Of a stretch of DNA of 53,506 bases, positions 8,235-16,786 are shown in pieces. The notes beneath the pieces were generated by a model that saw only the letters and a list, made by a program, of their open reading frames with translations, was not told the DNA's origin and searched no databases. The translations under genes were made by a program, and so were the position numbers. The stretch comes from JBDTYT01 sp040005555. GTDB taxonomy: Bacteria > Actinomycetota > UBA4738 > HRBIN12. Within the stretch, counting starts at the first letter, position 1. The number at the start of each line of letters is the position of its first letter. Where the stretch lies: assembly GCA_040005555.1 (NCBI GenBank), contig JBDTYT010000003.1, forward strand, positions 1 to 53,506, read 5' to 3'.

Positions 8235-9488
8235 TCACGCGAGGGCGGCGAGCTCCTCCAGGATGCGGTCGACCTCGGCCGGCGTGTTGTAATGACACAG
8301 CCCTACCCGCACGGCCCCCCCGGTCTCCTGTAACCCCAACCGTTCCATGAGCGCGAGCGCGTAGTAGTGGCCGTCCCACACGAAGATCCCGCGCTCGCCG
8401 AGGGCCCTCGCCGTCTCTAGCGGGTGCTGCTCGCCCGCGCGCACGGCGAACGTCGGCGTGCGCTCGTCCAGGCGGGAGGTGTCGGCGATGCCCCACAGTC
8501 GCAGCGCGGGGATCGCCGAGAGGCCATCGAGGAACCTGGCGGAAAGCGTCCGCTCGTAGACGCGGATGGCTTCCATCCCCGCGAGCACCTCGCCGCGGAG
8601 CGTGGCCTCGTCCGGTTCCCCGAACTCGGCTCCGACCGAGGCGATGTAGCCGACCGCAGCAACCAGTCCAGCGAGGCCCTCGTGGCTCTTCGTGCCCGTC
8701 TCCCATCGATCGGGAACGACGTCCTCGGCAGGGCGGACCTTGTACGGACGCAACCGCTCGAGGAGGTCGCGGCGCGCTGCGAGGATCCCGAGGTGCGGGC
8801 CGAAGAACTTGTACGGCGAGCACGCGAGCACGTCGGCGCCGAGTCCGTGCAGGTCGAGCGCTCGATGCTGCGCGACGTGCACGGCGTCGACGGCCACGAT
8901 GGCGTGCGGTGAGACATCGCGAACCGCTCGGACGAGGTCGGGCGCAGGCGTGACGGTGCCGACGGCGTTCGAGGCGAGGGTGAACGCAGCCACCTTCGTG
9001 CGCTCGGACAGGTTCGCGCGGAACGAGTCGATGTCGAGCGTGGCGTCCTCCTCGCGGATGTCCACGGTGCGAACCGTCGCTCCCGCGTCCTCGGCCGCCA
9101 TCACCCAGGGGGTGATGTTCGCGTCATGATCCAGCGTCGTGACGAGCACCTCATCACCGGGACCGAGCTCTCGCCCTACGGCTCGGGAGAACGCGAACAG
9201 CAACGAGGTCGCGTTCGGACCGAAGACGATCTCGTCGGGGTCGGCGCCGGTGAACGCCGCGCCCGAGCGGCGCGCCTCCGCGATCAGCTCGTCGGTCTCG
9301 ACGCTCGTCACGAACGCGCCGTGGGTGTTCGAGTTGCGCGAGCGCAGGTACCCGACCATCGCGTCGATCACGGTCTCGGGGACCTGCGATCCCCCCGGCG
9401 CGTCGAGGTAGACACACGGGCGGCCGTCGAGCCGGCGTTGCAACGCGGGGAACCGCTCGCGCACGGGGGAGAGGTCGGGTGCCTGCAT
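8235..9488 (-). CDS. Cysteine desulfurase-like PLP enzyme (aminotransferase class V)
   Basis: A 417-aa fold-type I PLP enzyme of the NifS/SufS superfamily. Start taken at ATG 9488 (MQAPDLSPVRERFPAL). Visible: YLDAPGGSQVP, FGPNATSLLFAFSRAVG, TLDHDANITPW (His stacking on PLP), VDAVHVAQH (Asp binding pyridine N), CSPYKFFGPHLG (Lys forming the Schiff base) and VRVGLCHYNT near the C-terminus, where the Cys is at the spot occupied by the HYNT-type loop of the VC1184-like subfamily. The role may be sulfur mobilisation or selenocysteine/cysteine lyase activity. No Fe-S scaffold gene is adjacent, so it is probably not part of a SUF operon. Confidence 0.88.
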   Translation of the reverse strand: MQAPDLSPVRERFPALQRRLDGRPCVYLDAPGGSQVPETVIDAMVGYLRSRNSNTHGAFVTSVETDELIAEARRSGAAFTGADPDEIVFGPNATSLLFAFSRAVGRELGPGDEVLVTTLDHDANITPWVMAAEDAGATVRTVDIREEDATLDIDSFRANLSERTKVAAFTLASNAVGTVTPAPDLVRAVRDVSPHAIVAVDAVHVAQHRALDLHGLGADVLACSPYKFFGPHLGILAARRDLLERLRPYKVRPAEDVVPDRWETGTKSHEGLAGLVAAVGYIASVGAEFGEPDEATLRGEVLAGMEAIRVYERTLSARFLDGLSAIPALRLWGIADTSRLDERTPTFAVRAGEQHPLETARALGERGIFVWDGHYYALALMERLGLQETGGAVRVGLCHYNTPAEVDRILEELAALA

Positions 9489-9532
9489 CGGTCTAGACTC
9501 GCGGAACCGACAGCCCGCGACAACACGCTCGT

Positions 9533-10153
9533 TCAGCCGGCAGGCGTCGCGGTCTCCCAGCCCGAGGGAAGCTCCGGGACGTTCCACGACGGATCGGGTC
9601 GCCACGACATCCAGTCGCGATCGAACGGCGGGCTGCGCTCCACGATCCGGCGAACGACGGCTTCCCCTTCCGGGGGCAGCTCGGCGGCTCGAGCCGTCGT
9701 GATGTTGCCGCGGCGCACGGCCTCGGCGAGCTCGTCCTCGTCCTTCCAGGACCAGCTCGAGCCATCGAGGGCCACGAGCGCATCGAGCTCCTCGTCCATG
9801 TAGTCGAAGCCGATCTCGGTGCGCCGCAGCGGCTCCTGCAGGTTCACGTACCAGGTGCGCGGAACCCAGGCCTCGTCCCAGAACAGAAGCGCGGCGTGCG
9901 GTGCTCCGGGCCATGCGAACGAGAGGCCCCGGGTGGACTCCCAGACCCGCTCACCGAGCTCCCACTCGGTCCCCGGTATGCGGAGCCATCGACCGTCCGG
10001 TGCTCGCGGGCACATCCACCGCATCGGCGGGGTGATGAACAACATGAGGAGATCCTCGGCATCACGGACGACGGTCGCCGGACGCGCCGTCCAGATCCGG
10101 CCACGCCAGATCTCTCGCAGCGCGATCGAGCGTCCGACCTCGAACCGGGTCAC
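9533..10153 (-). CDS. DUF402 family protein (possible nucleoside di/triphosphatase)
   Basis: A 206-aa protein matching the DUF402 pattern: an N-terminal beta-rich part (LREIWRGRIWTARPATVV), WYVNLQEPLRRTEIGFDYMDEELDALV (the acidic FDYxDxxLD core that binds divalent metal in family members) and a following DEDELAEAVRRG helix. Characterised relatives (NtdP, S. aureus Sa1684) hydrolyse nucleoside tri- and diphosphates; whether this one does is unknown. It sits 12 bases downstream of ftcD and 44 bases upstream of the desulfurase-like gene, all on the minus strand, so they may share a transcript. Confidence 0.82.
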   Translation of the reverse strand: MTRFEVGRSIALREIWRGRIWTARPATVVRDAEDLLMLFITPPMRWMCPRAPDGRWLRIPGTEWELGERVWESTRGLSFAWPGAPHAALLFWDEAWVPRTWYVNLQEPLRRTEIGFDYMDEELDALVALDGSSWSWKDEDELAEAVRRGNITTARAAELPPEGEAVVRRIVERSPPFDRDWMSWRPDPSWNVPELPSGWETATPAG

Positions 10154-10165
10154 GGCGCGCCCGGG

Positions 10166-11692
10166 TCAGATCCGCGCGTCGAACGCGGCCATCGCGTCTG
10201 CGAGCAGCTCCTCGGCACGGGCGGCGAGCGCTTGCACCTCGGCGTCCATCGAGGCCGCGGCCGTCTCGTCCTTCAGGCCCGCAGCGTTGATCCGGACGTT
10301 CGCGATGGCGCACTGGGCGGCCGCGTGCAGCATCTGCGCCGCTGAGAGCCCGTCCGATGCGGCGTTCGGGTTGCCGAGCTCGGTGGCGGTGGTCGCGGAA
10401 GGCATGAGCGCCACAGCCCGCTGCGCCACCTCGAGTGGTACGCGAGCGGCCCCTTCGTACGCCCGCTGGATCGCCTGCGAGCGCTCGGCCTTCTGATCCT
10501 CGGAGTCCTTCGGCAACTTGAAGGATGCCATCACGTCATCGAACGCCGCCGCGTCCCGGTCGGCCAGCGCGAGGAACGCTCCGCGCGCCTCGTCGACCTC
10601 TGCCTGGATCTCGCGCATCCGGTCCCACGCGTCCTCGAGCTTCGGCTTGTCGACGGTCAGTCGGCACACCATCGAGATGAGGGCCGCGGCGCTCGCGCCC
10701 GCCAACCCTGCGACGGCGCCGCCGCCGGGAGTAGGCGCGTCGGAGGCGAGCGCGTCGAGGAAGCCGTCGATCGTCTGCGTCGCGATGCCTCTCCCACCGC
10801 TCACGAGTCGCTCCAGGACCTGCGTATCCGCATCGAACCCCTCCAGTCGTAGGTACGCCACTTCGTCCGGGCCGAGCGCCGCCTGCGGCACCAGCCCCAC
10901 GATCTCCGAATCCACGACGTCCATCCCGCGCTCGGCCGCGAGGTCCCGCACCGCATCGAAGGCGGTCCGCAGCCCGGTCACCTCGACGTCCACGAGATTC
11001 ATCGAGACCGTGACGCTGCCGCGTTCTGGGACGGCAAACCCGATGGCACGCACAGCCGGCAGGCCGCCGCCGGACTCGCGCACGGTCTTCGCGATCTCCT
11101 TGGCCGCGATCTCATCGGTCCCGGACAGGTACATGTTGAACGCGACGAGAGCCGTGCGCGCGCCCACCGCGGTGGCGCCCGCACGGCCGAGCTGATGCGG
11201 CCCGAAGTCGGGGAGCCGTTCGCCTCGCGCGACGGCTTCCTTCAGCCCTTCGTACTCGCCCTTGCGCACCTCGGCCAGGCTCGCACGTTCGGGGACAAGC
11301 GCCGCGCGGTCGTACAGGTACACGGGGATCTCGAGCTCCTCGGCCAGCTCCTTCGCGAACGCGCGCGCGAGCTCCACGCATCCTTCCATCGAGATGCCGC
11401 GGAGCGGCACGAAGGGGATGACGTCGGCCGCACCCATGCGCGGGTGACCGCCGCGGTGCTGCGTCATGTCGATGAGCTCGACGGCCGTGGCCGCACCGGC
11501 GAGCGCGCTCCGCCGCACCGCGTCGGGGCCGCCGACCACCGTGGTGTCGAGCCGGTTGTGCTCGGCATCGGCCTGTCGATAGACGAGGGTCGCGCCCGGA
11601 ACGTTGAGGGCAGCGCAGATCTCCTCGATCACGTCGGCCCGGTGTCCCTCGCTGAAGTTCGGGACGCAGACGACGAGCGGCTCCTCGGTCAT
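10166..11692 (-). CDS. ftcD: Bifunctional glutamate formimidoyltransferase / formimidoyl-THF cyclodeaminase
   Basis: A 508-aa fusion: formiminotransferase N and C domains (about 1-300) transfer the formimino group from formiminoglutamate to tetrahydrofolate; the cyclodeaminase (about 330-508) releases ammonia to give 5,10-methenyl-THF. Start at ATG 11692 (MTEEPLVVCVPNFSEG). Visible: CVPNFSEG, DAEHNRLDTTVVG (catalytic His region), RGGHPRMGAADVIPFVP, GRAGATAVGAR, and in the second half DAPTPGGGAVAGLAGASAAAL. The fused order is as in animals and many bacteria. No other histidine-degradation (hut) gene is nearby. Divergent from the NTF2-like gene by 39 bases. Confidence 0.94.
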   Translation of the reverse strand: MTEEPLVVCVPNFSEGHRADVIEEICAALNVPGATLVYRQADAEHNRLDTTVVGGPDAVRRSALAGAATAVELIDMTQHRGGHPRMGAADVIPFVPLRGISMEGCVELARAFAKELAEELEIPVYLYDRAALVPERASLAEVRKGEYEGLKEAVARGERLPDFGPHQLGRAGATAVGARTALVAFNMYLSGTDEIAAKEIAKTVRESGGGLPAVRAIGFAVPERGSVTVSMNLVDVEVTGLRTAFDAVRDLAAERGMDVVDSEIVGLVPQAALGPDEVAYLRLEGFDADTQVLERLVSGGRGIATQTIDGFLDALASDAPTPGGGAVAGLAGASAAALISMVCRLTVDKPKLEDAWDRMREIQAEVDEARGAFLALADRDAAAFDDVMASFKLPKDSEDQKAERSQAIQRAYEGAARVPLEVAQRAVALMPSATTATELGNPNAASDGLSAAQMLHAAAQCAIANVRINAAGLKDETAAASMDAEVQALAARAEELLADAMAAFDARI

Positions 11693-11731
11693 GCGCGTCT
11701 TCCCCGCATCGGCGAGAAGCCTACCGGTACG

Positions 11732-12109
11732 ATGCGCGCCGTGGACCTCGAGGCGTTCCGCGGCTGGCTCGAGCGCTACTTCGCGGCGTGGGCCTCGAAC
11801 GATCCGGCCGAGGTCGAGTCCCTGTTCTCGCGCGACGCGGTCTACTCCTGGGGTCCGTTCCGAGACGACGCCGTCGGACGCGACGCGATCGTCACCGCGT
11901 GGGTCAACGGTGGTGCCCCGCACGAGCTCCGCAGCCGGTTCGAGGTGCTCGCGGTGGTGAGGGACCGGGCCGTGGCGCACTGGAGCGTCTCCTTCCGCGG
12001 GGAGACCGGCACCACCGAGCTCGATGGGATCTTGGTGTGTGACTTCGACACCGATGGCGCCTGCACGCTGCACCGCGAGTGGTACGACCGACGTGAACCC
12101 TCCGCCTGA
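11732..12109 (+). CDS. Small NTF2-like / SnoaL-type protein
   Basis: A 125-aa protein with the cone-shaped NTF2-like fold pattern: LEAFRGWLERYFAAWASNDPAEVESLFSRDAVYSWGPF (two N-terminal helices then a strand), VGRDAIVTAWVN, AVAHWSVSF and LDGILVCDFDTDGACTLHREWYD. These domains serve as small enzymes or binding proteins and the function is not predictable. ATG 11732 is chosen; GTG 11741 is an alternative. A TTGACG promoter for the next operon begins about 30 bases after its stop. Confidence 0.8.
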   Translation: MRAVDLEAFRGWLERYFAAWASNDPAEVESLFSRDAVYSWGPFRDDAVGRDAIVTAWVNGGAPHELRSRFEVLAVVRDRAVAHWSVSFRGETGTTELDGILVCDFDTDGACTLHREWYDRREPSA

Positions 12110-12139
12110 GCACCCGATCCTCCGCTCCGAAACGCCGTC

Positions 12140-12197
12140 TTGACGGGTGTCGGAGCCCGGGAGTACAGTCCACGTTCCCCCTCGAACATATGTTCGA
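12140..12197 (+). promoter_or_regulatory. SOS promoter with perfect LexA operator
   Basis: TTGACG (12140-12145), an 18-base spacer and TACAGT (12164-12169) form a good sigma-70-type promoter. The 16-bp palindrome TCGAACATATGTTCGA (12182-12197) follows just after the expected start site. It matches the actinobacterial LexA consensus TCGAAC-N4-GTTCGA exactly. LexA bound there would block transcription of DUF6504-MBL-dnaE2-dinB until DNA damage. The leader to the first GTG is about 60 bases. Confidence 0.85.
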
Positions 12198-12235
12198 TAT
12201 GTCCTCGAGGAGGTGTCGTCGGGAAGAGGCGGACG

Positions 12236-12487
12236 GTGTCGAAGCGCTACGACGAGGAGGTCGAGGTCCGGGTCGAGCAGGACGTCGGCATGCCCTCGGC
12301 GTTCGTCTGGCGTGAGCGGCGGTACGAGGTCGCCGACGTGATCGGCCGCTGGAAGATCGAGGGCCGCTGGTGGGCCGACGGCCGCGACCGCGAGTACTGG
12401 CGGGTCGAGGCACGCGGCGGCGCGGTCTGGGACCTGTACCACGACCGTCAGCACGATCGCTGGCACATGGAGCGGCTGTGGGATTGA
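12236..12487 (+). CDS. DUF6504 family protein, first gene of the SOS operon
   Basis: An 83-aa basic/aromatic protein, VSKRYDEEVEVRV... with WRERRYEVADVIGRW and ending DLYHDRQHDRWHMERLWD. GTG 12236 has AGAGG 6 bases upstream; the frame is open further up to 12140 but that part overlaps the promoter and LexA box. DUF6504 proteins are, to my knowledge, found in Actinobacteria beside DnaE2 and Y-family polymerase genes, which fits here. No function is established; the many Trp/Arg residues suggest a small DNA- or protein-binding accessory. It ends 9 bases before the MBL-fold gene. Confidence 0.82.
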   Translation: MSKRYDEEVEVRVEQDVGMPSAFVWRERRYEVADVIGRWKIEGRWWADGRDREYWRVEARGGAVWDLYHDRQHDRWHMERLWD

Positions 12488-12496
12488 ATCGCTCCC

Positions 12497-13192
12497 GTGA
12501 CCGAGGCTCGTGTCGTCCCGTTCGTCGTCTCGGAGCTCCGCCTCCCGGACGAGGAGCAGGCGGTGCTCGGGCGCGAGTGGTGGCCGACGGTCGCGCATGC
12601 CGTCGTCCATCGCGAAGGAGTGTTCCTGTTCGACACGGGGGCGGGACTCGACAACGCCGAGATCCAGGAGCGCTTCTCGCCTCGGGTCACGCCGATCGAG
12701 GACGCGCTTGCGTCCCACGGGATCGCGCTCGCCGACATCACCGGCGTCGCCAACTGCCACCTGCACTTCGATCACAGTGGCCAGAACTACCGACTCCCAC
12801 CTCGCGTGCCGATCTTCGTCCAGCGCGACGAGTGGAGGATGGTGCACGTGCCCGACTACACGATCCCCGAGTGGGTCGACGCCCCCGGCCTGTCGTACGA
12901 GCTCCTCGCGGGCGAGACCGAGGTCGCGCCGGGTCTCACACTGGTCCCCACGCCGGGTCACGCGCCGGGGCACCAGTCGCTCGTCATCGAGACGTCGGAC
13001 GGGACCGTCGTGCTTGCCGGACAGGCGGTGCAGTCGCGCGCGGAGTGGGAGGGCGCATCCGATACCGCTACCTCGGGCGAGCCGAGTGCGCCCGACCGCG
13101 ATGCCTACGTCCGTTCGGTGCTCCGTCTGCGCGCGCTCGAGCCGATGCGCGTGCATTTCGCCCACGACCCCCAGATCTGGGAGCTCGGCTAG
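12497..13192 (+). CDS. Metallo-beta-lactamase-fold hydrolase
   Basis: A 231-aa protein of the MBL fold, lactonase/glyoxalase II branch. Visible: FLFDTGAG, the metal motif CHLHFDH (His88, His90, Asp92, His93), PTPGH (His155) and a late HFAHD. The usual bridging Asp after the fifth strand appears as Gln176 (VLAGQAV), so metal occupancy may differ. GTG start 12497. It lies inside the LexA-controlled operon between DUF6504 and dnaE2 with gaps of 9 and 30 bases, so it should be damage-induced. MBL-fold proteins include both small-molecule lactonases and nucleases; the length and lack of a beta-CASP domain favour a small-molecule hydrolase. Confidence 0.88.
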   Translation: MTEARVVPFVVSELRLPDEEQAVLGREWWPTVAHAVVHREGVFLFDTGAGLDNAEIQERFSPRVTPIEDALASHGIALADITGVANCHLHFDHSGQNYRLPPRVPIFVQRDEWRMVHVPDYTIPEWVDAPGLSYELLAGETEVAPGLTLVPTPGHAPGHQSLVIETSDGTVVLAGQAVQSRAEWEGASDTATSGEPSAPDRDAYVRSVLRLRALEPMRVHFAHDPQIWELG

Positions 13193-13222
13193 CGGGTCCG
13201 CTCGTTCGATCGGTGCGATGAG

Positions 13223-16200
13223 ATGCCCGGCGGGTTCGTGCATCTCGACGTCCGTTCGTTCTTCTCCCTGAAGGAGGGGGCGTTCTCTCCCGAGGAGCTC
13301 GCCGTGCGCGCCGCTGAGCTCGGCATGCGCGAGGTTGCGCTCGTCGACCGCGACGGGCTCTACGGCGCGGCGCGGTTCGTCGACGCCTGCGCCAAGGTGG
13401 GCGTGCGGCCGATCCTCGGGGCGAGCTTGACGCTCCGCGAGAGCGGCACGCTCCCGCTCGCGGCCGCACGCGCGGGCGTGAGACGTGACGCCGACGCGAA
13501 CGTCGTGGTGCTCGCGCGCGACGATGCCGGCTACGCGAACCTGTGCCGCCTGGTCACCGACGCGCACATGACGGGCGAGCGCGGCGACCCTTCGCTCACG
13601 CCCGAGCAGGTATGCGCGCATGCAGGCGGGCTCGTCGCGCTGCTCGGCCCGTCCTCGCTGCCCGGGCGCCTGGCCACCTTGGGGCGCACCGACGCCGCGC
13701 GTTCGGCGATCGACCCGTTCAAGGAGGCGTTCGGCGATCGCGCGTTCGTGGGCGTCGAGCACCGGGTCGAGTCCGGCTCGGCGAACGAGATCCGCGCGAT
13801 GCTCCGCCTGGCCGATCGCGCCGAGCTCTCAGCGGTCTCGACGAACCCGGTGCGGTACCTCGTGCCGCAGGACGCGTTCCTGGCCGACGCGCTCGAGTGC
13901 ATGCGGCGCATCGTGCCGATCAACCGCACGAACGTCGGCCGCGTGAACGCCGAGGGCTGGCTGAAGCCCCCGCGCGAGATGCGAGCGCTGTTCGCCGAGC
14001 GCCGCGACCTCGCCGACGCGACGATGCAGATCGCCGAGTCGTGCACCTTCGACCTCGGGCTGCGCACGGTCCACTTCCCCGAGTTCCCCACGCCGCACGG
14101 GCGCAGCGCGTCCTCGGTGCTCGCCGAGCGGTGCCGGCGCGGTCTCGAGCGCCGCGAGATGCAGGCCACGCAGCAGGTCCGCGACCGGCTCGACCACGAG
14201 CTCGCGATGATCGACCGGCTCGGGTACTCGGCGTACTTCCTGACGGTGGCCGACATCGTGGCGGACATCAAGGCGATGGGGATCCACTGCGCGTGCCGGG
14301 GGAGCGCCGCGGGTTCGCTCGTGTGTTACCTCGTCGGCATCTCCGACGTCGACGCGGTGCGCCACGACCTCGCGTTCGAGCGCTTCATGAACCCGATGCG
14401 CGACGAGCTGCCCGACATCGACATCGACGTGGAGTCGGCCCGGCGCGAGGACGTGTACGACATGGTGCTCTCGCGCTACGGCGACGACCGCGCGGCGTGC
14501 GTCGCGATGATCGACACCTACCGAGCTCGAGCCGCCGTGCGCGAGGTGGGCAAGGCGCTCGGCCTGCCCGAGCCCGAGGTCGACCTCGTCGCGAAGGCCT
14601 TCCCGCACATCGGAGCGCACCGCCTGCGCGATGCCATCGAGCAGCTGCCCGAGCTCGCCGGCAGCAACCTGAACGCCGGCCAGCTCGAGACGCTCTTCCG
14701 CGTGGCCGAGCGATTGAACGGCTTCCCGCGCCACATCGCGCTCCACCCGAGCGGGATCGTGCTCTCGAACCACGAGCTCGTGACGCGCGTGCCGCTCGAG
14801 CGTTCCTTCCAGGGCTACCGCACGATCCAGGCCGACAAGGACGACGTCGAGCTCCTCGGCTACCTGAAGCTCGATGTGCTCGGCGTGCGGATGCTCTCCT
14901 CGATGCGCCACTGCCTCGACGAGATCGCCCGCACCGAGCACGTGAAGGTCGATCTCGACGAGGTCCCGCTGGACGATGAGCCAACGTTCGAATTGATCCG
15001 AGCCTCGGACACCCTCGGCTGCTTCCAGATCGAGAGCCCCGGCCAGCGCGAGCTCCTCCAGAAGCTCCAGCCGACGAGGTGGGAGGACCTCATCGTCGAC
15101 ATCTCGCTGTTCCGTCCCGGGCCGGTGAAGTCCGACATGATCCGCCCGTACCTGAAGCGCCGCCACGGCATGGAGGCCCCCGTCTACGCGCACCCGTCGC
15201 TGCGGCCCGCGCTCCGCGAGACGTTCGGCGTGATCGTCTTCCACGAGCAGGTCATCCGCGTGATCGCGGCGATGTCCGGCTGCACCCTCACCGAGGCCGA
15301 CCACGTCCGGCGCCACCTCGACGACGAGCAGATGCTCCAGTCGATGCGAGCCGACTTCCTCGAGCGCGCTACGGCTCGGGGCGTCCCCGGCGACGTAGCC
15401 GCACGGACCTGGGCCGACGTGGCCGAGTTCGCGAGCTTCGGCTTCTGCAAGGCGCACGCCGCCGCCTTCGCGGTGCCGACGTACCTGTCGGCGTGGCTGA
15501 AAACGCACTACCCGGCGCACTTCCTCGCGGGGGTGCTCACGCACGACCCGGGCATGTACCCACGGCGGCTGATCCTCGAGGACGCACGCGAACATGGCAT
15601 CCAGGTCCTCCCCTTGGACGTGAATCAGAGCGAGACGGAGTACGTAGTCGAAACCATCCCGGCGTCGTCGGGGCACGCTGAGGTCGGGGCCTCGCCCCGG
15701 GCTGCTCGGACCGCTGTGCTTGGTTGGGCACCGCGGGGGCTTCCGGCGGCCTCGACGACGCCCGGGGCGGACCCCTCCCTGCGTGCCGTCACGGACGGTG
15801 GGGAGGTTCGGTACGGGATCCGGTTGGCGCTGCAGGATGTGCATGGGATCTCGGATGGGGAGATCCGGGCGATCTTGGAGGCTCGCGCCGAGCGTCCCTT
15901 TCGCGACGTGGGCGACTTCCTTCGTCGAGCCGCCGTCTCGAAGCCGGTGGTGGAGGCTTTGGCGCATGCGGGGGCTTTCGATGCGATCGGGGCCGGCACC
16001 CGTCGAGACCGCCTCTACGAAGCCATGGTCACCGACCCCCAGAGAGAGGGCGATCAGCTGACCCTCGCCCTCCACGCCGAGCCCACCCCGTCGGTTGGTC
16101 CGGTTCCTCGGGGAGCGAAGAAGCAGGTGGAAGCGCGGTCCGGTCGCGGGCGTCGCGGAGCGCCCGTCGGCTCAGCCGCCAGCGGAACGATGTCCGCGAC

Positions 16201-16747
16201 CGGGCCCGGCAACCAGACAAGATCTTGGTCTCTGCCCGAATACACCGACGCAGAACGCGTGAGAGCCGAGCTCGAGGTGATCGGCATGGATGCGAGCCGC
16301 CATCTCGTCACCTTCTTCGAACCGCTGCTTGAGGACCTCCACGTGGTTCGGTCGAAAGACCTGTTCCGGTGCCGAGGGGGCGAGCGCGTGATGGTCGCCG
16401 GCGTGAAGGTGGCCTCGCAGACGCCGGCGATCCGCAGCGGGCAGCGGATCATCTTCCTCACGCTCGACGACGCCACCGGCCCGGTCGACGTGACGGTGTT
16501 CGAGAGCGTGCAGCCCAAAGTCGCGAAGACGGTGTTCCATTCGTTCGTGCTGGCTGTGCTCGGCACGGTGCGGCGGACCGGCGTGAAGGGCGTGAGCGTG
16601 GTCGCCGAGGACGTGTGGGACGTGGTCGCTCTCAACCAAGCGCGTCGTGAAGGCCATCTCGCCGAGGCGCTCCGGGGCGAGGGTCCCCCGTCGACAGCCG
16701 CACCGCGCAAGCTCTGGCACGCGAGCGGTGGCTCAGCGGGATGGTGA
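13223..16747 (+). CDS. dnaE2: Error-prone DNA polymerase III alpha-type subunit DnaE2
   Basis: A 1174-aa C-family polymerase for SOS translesion synthesis. The N-terminal PHP domain (1-~270) is altered: HLD (His7, Asp9) instead of HxH, and VDRDG (42-45) instead of TDHDG, so metal binding there is probably lost. Polymerase palm: CRGSAAGSLVCYLVG, PDIDIDVES (catalytic Asp398/Asp400), LKLDVLGVRML (third Asp), then GCFQIESPGQRELL, FRPGPVKSDMI, EADHVRRHL and FGFCKAHAAAFA. A C-terminal OB domain spans about 1050-1130. Two Ala/Gly/Pro-rich insertions (about 814-857 and 957-998) make it longer than usual. Assignment as DnaE2, not the replicase, rests on the PDIDIDVES motif, the SOS operon and a separate DnaE1 at 49.6 kb. 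ATG 13223. Confidence 0.92.
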   Translation: MPGGFVHLDVRSFFSLKEGAFSPEELAVRAAELGMREVALVDRDGLYGAARFVDACAKVGVRPILGASLTLRESGTLPLAAARAGVRRDADANVVVLARDDAGYANLCRLVTDAHMTGERGDPSLTPEQVCAHAGGLVALLGPSSLPGRLATLGRTDAARSAIDPFKEAFGDRAFVGVEHRVESGSANEIRAMLRLADRAELSAVSTNPVRYLVPQDAFLADALECMRRIVPINRTNVGRVNAEGWLKPPREMRALFAERRDLADATMQIAESCTFDLGLRTVHFPEFPTPHGRSASSVLAERCRRGLERREMQATQQVRDRLDHELAMIDRLGYSAYFLTVADIVADIKAMGIHCACRGSAAGSLVCYLVGISDVDAVRHDLAFERFMNPMRDELPDIDIDVESARREDVYDMVLSRYGDDRAACVAMIDTYRARAAVREVGKALGLPEPEVDLVAKAFPHIGAHRLRDAIEQLPELAGSNLNAGQLETLFRVAERLNGFPRHIALHPSGIVLSNHELVTRVPLERSFQGYRTIQADKDDVELLGYLKLDVLGVRMLSSMRHCLDEIARTEHVKVDLDEVPLDDEPTFELIRASDTLGCFQIESPGQRELLQKLQPTRWEDLIVDISLFRPGPVKSDMIRPYLKRRHGMEAPVYAHPSLRPALRETFGVIVFHEQVIRVIAAMSGCTLTEADHVRRHLDDEQMLQSMRADFLERATARGVPGDVAARTWADVAEFASFGFCKAHAAAFAVPTYLSAWLKTHYPAHFLAGVLTHDPGMYPRRLILEDAREHGIQVLPLDVNQSETEYVVETIPASSGHAEVGASPRAARTAVLGWAPRGLPAASTTPGADPSLRAVTDGGEVRYGIRLALQDVHGISDGEIRAILEARAERPFRDVGDFLRRAAVSKPVVEALAHAGAFDAIGAGTRRDRLYEAMVTDPQREGDQLTLALHAEPTPSVGPVPRGAKKQVEARSGRGRRGAPVGSAASGTMSATGPGNQTRSWSLPEYTDAERVRAELEVIGMDASRHLVTFFEPLLEDLHVVRSKDLFRCRGGERVMVAGVKVASQTPAIRSGQRIIFLTLDDATGPVDVTVFESVQPKVAKTVFHSFVLAVLGTVRRTGVKGVSVVAEDVWDVVALNQARREGHLAEALRGEGPPSTAAPRKLWHASGGSAGW

Positions 16748-16786
16748 GCCGTAGGGGTCCCCGCGTCCAGGGGTAGGCTGCGACCG

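Noticed and set aside
10166..13762. Minus-strand open frame of 1198 codons
   Set aside because: Only its last 508 codons (from ATG 11692) are ftcD; the rest is Arg/His/Asp-rich shadow of the SOS operon coded on the other strand.
13829..16075. Minus-strand open frame of 748 codons opposite dnaE2
   Set aside because: No domain pattern; low-complexity shadow typical of GC-rich DNA, while the plus strand encodes clear DnaE2 motifs.
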